In this document: positions 33,384-39,393 of the stretch, piece by piece
Layout: each line of letters begins with the position of its first letter
Numbering within the stretch: position 1 is the stretch's first letter
DNA from: Fibrobacter succinogenes
GTDB lineage: Bacteria; Fibrobacterota; Fibrobacteria; Fibrobacterales; Fibrobacteraceae
Direction: 5' to 3'
Assembly (NCBI GenBank): GCA_902761355.1
Contig: CACWJY010000018.1
Location: 1 to 39,393, forward strand
DNA: 39,393 nt
The notes under the pieces: model-generated
The model's input: only the letters and a program-made list of their open reading frames with translations
The model's database searches: none
Told to the model about the DNA's origin: nothing
Position numbers and translations under genes: made by a program

Positions 33384-35984
33384 CTATACCTCGCCAATGC
33401 GCATCATTTTCAAAAGCGGCATCCCCGCGTCGCGGCATTCGGCAAGATTCACGTCGAAATCGATGCTCCAGTCGTTGAAATCTTCTTCGTCCTGCAGCAT
33501 CTGCTGGATATGCATAATTTCGCCTTCGTAGGTGACAATCGTATGGTGCAGCGAGCGCCCTTCGACATCGAGTCGGAAATTGTGATGTTCCGCGGTATAG
33601 GCGGCCATAATTTCCATAAGGCCGTTTTCAGTCCAAGGTTTCCCTTCACCGTCCACAAGCATCTGCCCCTCAGCAAGGTCGTCGGCAAGCATATCAAGCA
33701 CATCGCCGTAGGCCCGTTTCTGGAGCGCTGACATCAGCTGGAAAATGCGCTGGCGCACCATGACAATAAAATGCTTCTTGTCGTAGGTGATGTCGGCCGC
33801 CACCTTGTCAGCGCCAAAGGCGGTTTCCATCTCGGTCGCCCCCGCCGCTTCCAGACGCTTCTGGTAATCTTCGGGGTGCGCCATCTTTTCCCATTCCTCG
33901 AGAAGACTCGAGTCGGTACGGCGAATCATGTCGCCGAGGTAGTCCTGCATATCAAGGAGTTCCTCATTCTTGTAGCCGTCGGGAACCGTCTGCGAAAGCA
34001 CCTTGTAAACGCTATTCAGGTGACGCAGCAAAATCGCTTCCATGCGCTGCAAGCCGTACTGTTTCACGTATCCGCTGAACGTACTGAAGTTCTCAAACAT
34101 TTCACGCACGATGCTCTTGGGTTCAATGTTCACATCAACCCACGGGTGTTCTTCGGCAAAGGCGTTGTAGGTGTCGTAAATAAAATCGCGAAGCGGCTTG
34201 GGGTATTCCACCTTCTCGATTTCTTCCATACGCTGGTTGAATTCCATGCCCTGCGCCTTGAGTTCATCGAGGCGAGCGTTCCGCGCCTTGTTCTGCTGGA
34301 TTCGCAGAATCGCTTCGGGATTTTCGACGATACTTTCACACAAAGTAATTACATCGAGAGCATATTCAGGACTTTCACGATCCAGTTTCGGGAGCGTATC
34401 AACCACATAAAGCGAAAGCGGCTGGTTCATCGAAAAGTCATCTTGCAAGTCCATATTCACTCGAAGCTTGCTATAGCCCGGCGCAATCGGCGTCACGAAT
34501 TCGATGATATTCTTCTTGACTAGGCTCTTGAAAAGTTGGAAGGCACGGTGTTGCAACTGTTTTTTACTGGAGGCACTTTCGTGGCAATCCTTGAGCAAGT
34601 TTCGCATGGCAGCGCAACCATCCGTGGGGCGGCTCAAGATGTTCAGGAGCATTCCGTGATTCACCTGGAAACTGGAAGTCAGCGGTTCCGGTGAAGCGGC
34701 AATTAATCGTTTGTAAGTACTTTCGTCAAAGGGAACGTAGCCGTGTTCGGGCGGTTTCTTTTTCTGAAACTTTTTACCCGTCTGTTTCGTTTTCGCTTCG
34801 AGTTTCAAGTTCTCGATGACGTGTTCGGGAGCCTGCGCCACCACGTAGCCGATATCATCAAAACCCTTGCGGCCCGCACGGCCAGCAATCTGGTGAAAAT
34901 CTCGTGCGGTCAAGATTGCCGTCTTATCGCCACTGTACTTGCAGAGCTGCGTAAACAGCACCGTTCGAATGGGCACGTTGACTCCAACGCCGAGCGTATC
35001 AGTACCGCAAATAACCTTAAGCAACCCCTTTTGTGCGAGTTTTTCGCAGAGAATTCGGTATTTCGGTAAAAGTCCCGCATGATGCAGACCAATTCCCTGC
35101 TTAAGCCAGCGCTTGACTTCAGGACCATAGGGGCTACTGAACCGAACTTCTTTGATAGCCTCGTTAATCGCCTGCTTTTCTTCCTTGGTGCAAAGGTCCA
35201 GACTCATGAAATTCTGCGCATTGGTCGCCGCGGCCGCCTGCGTAAAATGCACTACATAAACGGGAGCCTTTCCGCCAGAAACAAGCTTCTGCACCGTATT
35301 CGAAATTTCGGTTTCGGAATAGCTGAAATCAAGCGGAACCGGACGCTGAGAAGAACGCACTGTCACCGATTCGCGGCCCGTATGTTTCGTCATGTCGCGC
35401 TCGAAAAATTCCGTTGCGCCGACAGTGGCACTCATCAGCAAAAACCTAGACTGCGGAAGTGTAAGTAGTGGCACCTGCCAGGCGACTCCGCGTTCCTTGT
35501 CGGAATAGTAATGGAACTCGTCCATCACCACGTCGGTAATCGTAAGCTGTTCGCCTTCGTTCAACGCCATATTGCTTAAAATTTCTGCCGTGCAACAAAG
35601 AATAGGAGCATCGTGATTGACGGTCGCATCACCCGTCGAAAGCCCCACATTTTCGGCACCGAACTCCTTACAGAGCGCCATCCACTTTTCATTCACCAAA
35701 GCCTTGATGGGGCACGTATAAACACTGCGACGCCCATGAGCCAAACTATCGAAATGGAGAGCCAAAGCGACCATCGACTTTCCGGAACCTGTAGGCGTGT
35801 TCAAGATGACATTTTTGCCATCCAGCAGTTCCAAAATAGCTTCTTCCTGAGCAGGGTAAAGAGTTGTCCCGCGAGACTCCGCCCAAGCCATAAATGAATC
35901 CAAAAGTGTTTCAGCACCTTCATCTGCTTTAAATGGAACGGGTGGTAAAAAATCTTTAAGGATTTTGCGGGCATTTTCACTCAT
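33384..35984 (-). CDS. Ski2/Mtr4-like superfamily II helicase with DUF3516-type C-terminus
   Basis: 866 residues. Helicase core: motif [10 protein letters not shown] (62-70), motif Ia [13 protein letters not shown], motif II D155-E-F-H, motif [11 protein letters not shown], then [17 protein letters not shown] and motif [16 protein letters not shown]. The remaining 400 or so residues resemble the DUF3516 region found in a bacterial branch of Ski2-like helicases. These are thought to act on RNA, though bacterial members are poorly studied. No partner nuclease is adjacent. It is divergent from the Wzc-like gene, 77 bp away. Confidence 0.88.
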   Translation of the reverse strand: MSENARKILKDFLPPVPFKADEGAETLLDSFMAWAESRGTTLYPAQEEAILELLDGKNVILNTPTGSGKSMVALALHFDSLAHGRRSVYTCPIKALVNEKWMALCKEFGAENVGLSTGDATVNHDAPILCCTAEILSNMALNEGEQLTITDVVMDEFHYYSDKERGVAWQVPLLTLPQSRFLLMSATVGATEFFERDMTKHTGRESVTVRSSQRPVPLDFSYSETEISNTVQKLVSGGKAPVYVVHFTQAAAATNAQNFMSLDLCTKEEKQAINEAIKEVRFSSPYGPEVKRWLKQGIGLHHAGLLPKYRILCEKLAQKGLLKVICGTDTLGVGVNVPIRTVLFTQLCKYSGDKTAILTARDFHQIAGRAGRKGFDDIGYVVAQAPEHVIENLKLEAKTKQTGKKFQKKKPPEHGYVPFDESTYKRLIAASPEPLTSSFQVNHGMLLNILSRPTDGCAAMRNLLKDCHESASSKKQLQHRAFQLFKSLVKKNIIEFVTPIAPGYSKLRVNMDLQDDFSMNQPLSLYVVDTLPKLDRESPEYALDVITLCESIVENPEAILRIQQNKARNARLDELKAQGMEFNQRMEEIEKVEYPKPLRDFIYDTYNAFAEEHPWVDVNIEPKSIVREMFENFSTFSGYVKQYGLQRMEAILLRHLNSVYKVLSQTVPDGYKNEELLDMQDYLGDMIRRTDSSLLEEWEKMAHPEDYQKRLEAAGATEMETAFGADKVAADITYDKKHFIVMVRQRIFQLMSALQKRAYGDVLDMLADDLAEGQMLVDGEGKPWTENGLMEIMAAYTAEHHNFRLDVEGRSLHHTIVTYEGEIMHIQQMLQDEEDFNDWSIDFDVNLAECRDAGMPLLKMMRIGEV

Positions 35985-36061
35985 AAAGCCAAAGATAGCT
36001 TTTTATTGCAGGCTATTTTTTCTAAATTAGCTTCTATATGTGTTAGAGGACAACCATCATT

Positions 36062-38158
36062 ATGGCTACAAAGAAAAAAGAAGATACCGATCTTGGAGAA
36101 CTTTTAAAGGAACTGGCCAAAAACTGGCCCATTATGGTTCCTATTATGCTGCTCGCCGGTATCATCGGTGTATTTGTTGCAATGTGGGTAAGACCGGTTT
36201 ATCAGGTAGATGCCCTTCTGCAAATTGAATCCAAGAACAGCAAGCCATCGGGAATGATGGGTAGCCTTGGAGCCTTGTTTGCGACAAGCAATCCTGCCGA
36301 AACAGAAATGGAGCTTATCAAGAGCCGTCAGGTGATGGGTGCGGCCGTCGAAAAGATGCGCCTCGACCTCATCGCCGATCCGCAAAGCAAAATTGACCGC
36401 CTTATGCACAAGGAAGGTCGTTTAGAGTTGAGCAACTTCAGCGTGCCTTGGGACAAAGTCGCTGCAGAAAGTCGCAACAAGCCATGGACCGTTGTCGCCA
36501 AGGATTCCCTAGGCAACTTCGAGCTTTTCGACCAAGACGAGAAACTGGTACTCACCGGAAGTACTGGGCAGACCTATCATTTTCCTTATGCAGGTGACAC
36601 GGCCACCTTCGGCATTTTCCGTGCCGATGTCCGAGCAGGACAAACCTTCTCAGTATCCAAGCTCAAGCGACTCGAAGCCATCGAAAAATTCCGCGGAGCG
36701 TTCAGCGTTTCCGAAAAAGGCAAGAAAACTGGAATTCTTGAATTTTCATACCAAGACGTTTATGCCGATCGCGCCGTCGAGATTTTGAACGAAGTTGCCT
36801 CGTCTTACCTGCGACAGAATGTCGAGGAACGCAATGCAGAGGCTCAAAAGACTTTAGAATTCCTCGAAAAGCAGCTCCCCGATGTCAAAGCCCAGATGGA
36901 TTCGTCCCTCATGAACTTGAACACCTACCGCAATCGAGTCGGTTCAGTCGATATCAACGCCGAAACGCAGTTGGTGCTGCAACGCCGCATGAAGCTGCAA
37001 CAGGACATTCTCGCCCTGCAGCAGCGCAAGCAAGACGCAATCCGCCTATTCCATTCGGAACACCCAACGGTTAAGACCCTCGAAGATCAGGAAAACGCCT
37101 TGAAGCGCGAACTTGCAGGAACCTCCAGCGAAGTCAAGAAACTCCCCGCCACCCAGCAGGAAGTGCTTAAGTTGCAGAACCAGGTGGAACTGACAAAGGT
37201 CATGTACACCTCCATGCTCAACAACATCCAGCAACTGCGCCTCGTTTCGGCAGGTGAAGTCGGCTCAGTTCGAATCATTGACTATGCCGAACAGGTGACC
37301 ATCCCCACAAAGCCCAAGAAAAAAGTCATTCTCTGCGTCGCACTCTTCCTCGGATTCCTGGTAGGCGCAACAATCGTCTCGATCAAGTCGAAGTTCAGCT
37401 GTGGCGTCAAGAGCGCAAACTTCATCGAAAAGGAAACAGGCTTTACCGTTTATGCTAAAGTTCCCAAAGGCAATCCTAAAGGAACTAAAGGCACAAGACC
37501 TCTTGCCGTGGTAGAACCTGATGATGTTGCGGTAGAATCCTTACGTGCCTTACGTTCTTCTCTTGAATTCTCAATGATGGACGAGGGCGGCTCAATAGTC
37601 GGTGTAAGTGGACTTATTCCAGGCGTAGGAAAGAGCTTCGTCTCAGTAAACATGGCGGCCCTGTTTGCAGGACTTGGCAAGAAGGTCCTGCTAATCGATG
37701 CTGATCTTCGCAAAGGTCGTCTCCATAAGGAATTTGGAATTAAGCGCAGCAACGGCCTTTCTCAAGTGTTACTCCGCAAGGTTTCTCCAGATTCCGTCAT
37801 ATTCAATACAGAAGTCGAAAATCTCTTTGTAATTCCATGCGGTAATGTTCCTAACAATCCTGCAGAACTGCTGGGTTCAAAATATTACACCGAAGTCATA
37901 AACAAGTTCAAACAAGAATATGATCTAGTTGTTATCGACACACCGCCAATCATGCTAGTTACCGACGCAGCACTAGCCTGTCATATAGCAGACCAAATTG
38001 TAATGGTCATCGAATACAACAAGCATTCTATTGACGCAATCAAGGATGGCATGGCCCAAATCCTTAAGGGAAACCAGCAAGCTCACGCCTCTATCGTCAT
38101 TAACAAATACGAACACAGTCGCACCGAAGGGTACGGCTACAAGTACGGAAAATACTAA
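36062..38158 (+). CDS. Wzc-like polysaccharide co-polymerase/tyrosine autokinase
   Basis: 698 residues. A Wzz-type domain has two membrane segments (about 24-44 [19 protein letters not shown], and about 423-440 [18 protein letters not shown]) flanking a long periplasmic coiled-coil part. A cytoplasmic BY-kinase follows: Walker [11 protein letters not shown], Walker A' [11 protein letters not shown], Walker B LVVIDTPP. The C-terminus has a small tyrosine cluster ([10 protein letters not shown]), the usual autophosphorylation region. Such proteins control chain length and export of capsule or exopolysaccharide. The stop codon shares its last base with the rmlA start codon, so the pair is translationally coupled. 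Confidence 0.92.
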   Translation: MATKKKEDTDLGELLKELAKNWPIMVPIMLLAGIIGVFVAMWVRPVYQVDALLQIESKNSKPSGMMGSLGALFATSNPAETEMELIKSRQVMGAAVEKMRLDLIADPQSKIDRLMHKEGRLELSNFSVPWDKVAAESRNKPWTVVAKDSLGNFELFDQDEKLVLTGSTGQTYHFPYAGDTATFGIFRADVRAGQTFSVSKLKRLEAIEKFRGAFSVSEKGKKTGILEFSYQDVYADRAVEILNEVASSYLRQNVEERNAEAQKTLEFLEKQLPDVKAQMDSSLMNLNTYRNRVGSVDINAETQLVLQRRMKLQQDILALQQRKQDAIRLFHSEHPTVKTLEDQENALKRELAGTSSEVKKLPATQQEVLKLQNQVELTKVMYTSMLNNIQQLRLVSAGEVGSVRIIDYAEQVTIPTKPKKKVILCVALFLGFLVGATIVSIKSKFSCGVKSANFIEKETGFTVYAKVPKGNPKGTKGTRPLAVVEPDDVAVESLRALRSSLEFSMMDEGGSIVGVSGLIPGVGKSFVSVNMAALFAGLGKKVLLIDADLRKGRLHKEFGIKRSNGLSQVLLRKVSPDSVIFNTEVENLFVIPCGNVPNNPAELLGSKYYTEVINKFKQEYDLVVIDTPPIMLVTDAALACHIADQIVMVIEYNKHSIDAIKDGMAQILKGNQQAHASIVINKYEHSRTEGYGYKYGKY

Positions 38159-39045
38159 TGAAAGGAATCGTTCTTGCCGGAGGATCCGGAACCAGACTCT
38201 ATCCGCTAACCATGGTTACATCCAAGCAGCTATTGCCTGTTTACGACAAGCCAATGATCTACTACCCGCTTTCGACCTTGATGCTTGCGGGAATTCGTGA
38301 TATCCTTATCATCTCGACGCCAACAGACTTGCCAAACTTTGAAAGATTACTCGGAGACGGATCTTCAATGGGTTTAAATCTTTCGTACAAAGTGCAACCT
38401 AGCCCCGATGGACTCGCCCAGGCGTTTATTCTTGGCGAAGAATTTATCGGCAATGATTGCTGCGCGATGGTGCTTGGCGACAATATCTTCTACGGCAACG
38501 GATTTAGCCCTCTTCTCAAGGCCGCCGTCAAGAACGCCGAAGAAAAAGGCCGCGCAAGTGTATTCGGTTACTATGTAGAAGATCCGGAACGTTTTGGCGT
38601 CGTAGAATTCGACGAATCAGGCAAGGTGATTTCGGTGGAAGAAAAGCCGAAGGAGCCCAAGAGCAATTACGCTATTACAGGTTTGTATTTCTACGACAAC
38701 CGTGTGTCTGATTATGCCAAGGCTCAGAAACCTAGCGCCCGTGGCGAACTTGAGATTACGGACTTAAACCGCGTGTATCTTGAAAAAGGTGAACTCGACG
38801 TCAAACTGCTTGGCCGCGGTTTTGCATGGCTTGATACAGGAACGATGGATAGCCTCATCGAAGCAGGTGAATTCGTCAAAATGGTCGAGAACCGCCAGGG
38901 CATTCAAATCAGCGCCGTCGAAGAAATCGCCTATATCAATGGCTGGATTAGCAAAGAAAAGCTGCTTGAATCAGCAGCGAAATACGGCAAATCGCCTTAC
39001 GGCCAGCACCTCAAAAAAGTCGCCGAAGGCAAAATACGCTACTAA
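38158..39045 (+). CDS. rmlA: Glucose-1-phosphate thymidylyltransferase
   Basis: 295 residues, full length. It makes dTDP-glucose from glucose-1-phosphate and dTTP, the first step to dTDP-rhamnose and related sugars. Motifs are the nucleotide-binding [66 protein letters not shown] and [16 protein letters not shown]. The other rml genes are not in the window. It follows the Wzc-like gene with a one-base overlap, so both probably serve surface polysaccharide synthesis. A terminator follows. Confidence 0.96.
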   Translation: MKGIVLAGGSGTRLYPLTMVTSKQLLPVYDKPMIYYPLSTLMLAGIRDILIISTPTDLPNFERLLGDGSSMGLNLSYKVQPSPDGLAQAFILGEEFIGNDCCAMVLGDNIFYGNGFSPLLKAAVKNAEEKGRASVFGYYVEDPERFGVVEFDESGKVISVEEKPKEPKSNYAITGLYFYDNRVSDYAKAQKPSARGELEITDLNRVYLEKGELDVKLLGRGFAWLDTGTMDSLIEAGEFVKMVENRQGIQISAVEEIAYINGWISKEKLLESAAKYGKSPYGQHLKKVAEGKIRY

Positions 39046-39064
39046 AAAAACAGGCACAATCTTC

Positions 39065-39088
39065 AGCCCGGCATCAGCCGGGCTTTTC
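39065..39088 (+). terminator. Terminator of the Wzc-like/rmlA operon
   Basis: AGCCCGGC, loop ATCA, GCCGGGCT, then TTCTGTTT, 20 bp after the rmlA stop codon. Confidence 0.85.
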
Positions 39089-39123
39089 TGTTTGGGGATT
39101 AATAAATAGGACGTACGGGGGAT

Positions 39124-39159
39124 AAAAAAAAGCCCCTCTCGCCGTTTACGGCAAGGGGC
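39124..39159 (-). terminator. Second minus-strand terminator downstream of the rRNA operon
   Basis: On the minus strand an imperfect stem GCCCCTTGCCG / CGGCGAGAGGGGC around TAAA is followed by eight T. It lies about 100 bp beyond the first 5S terminator and may end a read-through or a separate small transcript. Confidence 0.65.
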
Positions 39160-39164
39160 CGTGA

Positions 39165-39199
39165 GCCATGAGCGACCGGTACTGACCGGTCGTGATGGC
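39165..39199. repeat. Strong hairpin between the rRNA operon and rmlA
   Basis: CGACCGGT, loop ACTG, ACCGGTCG (39173-39192) is a perfect 8-bp stem, extended after a small bulge by GCCAT/ATGGC. A further palindrome, CAGGTACCTG, is at 39218-39227. No gene is seen in 39089-39261. Confidence 0.6.
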
Positions 39200-39261
39200 G
39201 AGAGTGAGGCCCGGCCACAGGTACCTGCCTGCATAAGAGCCGAACGGTCTGTAAAAACGAA

Positions 39262-39292
39262 GAGGCCCCCTGCCTATTGGGCAGGGGGCCTC
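39262..39292 (-). terminator. Terminator after 5S rRNA
   Basis: A perfect 13-bp stem (GAGGCCCCCTGCC / GGCAGGGGGCCTC) with a 5-nt loop, followed on the minus strand by TTCGTTTTT, just after the 5S gene. Confidence 0.88.
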
Positions 39293-39299
39293 GAGAATC

Positions 39300-39393
39300 C
39301 AGCGGCGACCTACTCTCCCGGGCCCGTAGGCCAGGTACCATCGGCGATGAGGGGCTTGACTTCCGTGTTCGGAAAGGGAACGGGTATGACCCC
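39300..39393 (-). rRNA. 5S ribosomal RNA (5' end cut by window edge)
   Basis: Read on the minus strand it contains the conserved 5S core CCGAACACGGAAGT, then CATCGCCGATGGTAC and the 3' part GGGAGAGTAGGTCGCCGC. About 94 of the usual 110-120 nt are present. This implies an rRNA operon entering from the right on the minus strand. The exact 3' end is uncertain by a few bases. Confidence 0.92.

Noticed and set aside
1..39393. CRISPR array, tRNA genes, insertion sequences or prophage genes
   Set aside because: No regularly spaced direct repeats, no cloverleaf-like tRNA and no transposase, integrase or phage structural protein was seen. This was judged by eye, so very short elements could be missed.

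Overview
The window looks like a chromosome segment from a member of the Fibrobacter group, a Gram-negative specialist in plant cell wall breakdown. The reasons are a TIGR02147-family regulator (a large paralogous family typical of Fibrobacter), secreted glycanases with polyserine linkers and C-terminal beta-sandwich tails resembling type IX secretion tails, and outer-membrane genes (TolC and MlaC types). This assignment rests on gene content and protein style only; no search was run.

Region 1 (1-12.6 kb, almost all minus strand) is a pectin-degradation cluster: a rhamnogalacturonan lyase of family PL11 (cut by the window edge), a GH43 arabinanase-like enzyme, a secreted HExxH protein with a DUF4859-like module, a PL9-PL1 pectate lyase operon, and a DUF2341/LamG-like lipoprotein divergent from the TIGR02147 regulator. 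A 16-bp palindrome, GTTGTC-N4-GACAAC, occurs three times (614, 6426, 11243), each about 50-56 bp from a predicted -10 box. This suggests that the neighbouring regulator controls a local pectin regulon. A broken esterase remnant follows.

Region 2 (12.7-23.2 kb) holds a lone OLD-family ATPase/TOPRIM nuclease. It is followed by seven closely spaced plus-strand genes: a GH57-like protein that seems to lack its catalytic residues, a STAS-like membrane protein, a lytic transglycosylase, a TolC-type outer-membrane protein, an MlaC-like protein, a lysine/glutamate-rich membrane protein and an RsuA-type pseudouridine synthase. An HU-family gene and a tRNA-dihydrouridine synthase gene follow.

Region 3 (23.2-27.3 kb) is AT-rich and stands out. 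It contains an orphan RelB/DinJ-like antitoxin gene without a toxin, and a 1065-residue protein with LamG-like, LGFP-repeat, C2-like and papain-like cysteine peptidase segments but no signal peptide. Both upstream regions carry repeated TTTGTA/TACAAA elements. This is the best candidate here for an undescribed system.

Region 4 (27.3-39.4 kb) is mostly core functions: a FIST-GGDEF-HD-GYP signalling protein, an aminotransferase plus citrate synthase operon, a small lipoprotein, a Ski2-like helicase of the DUF3516 type, and a Wzc-like polysaccharide tyrosine kinase overlapping rmlA. The window ends in the 5S rRNA gene of an rRNA operon running in from the right on the minus strand, preceded by an inverted-repeat-rich stretch without genes.
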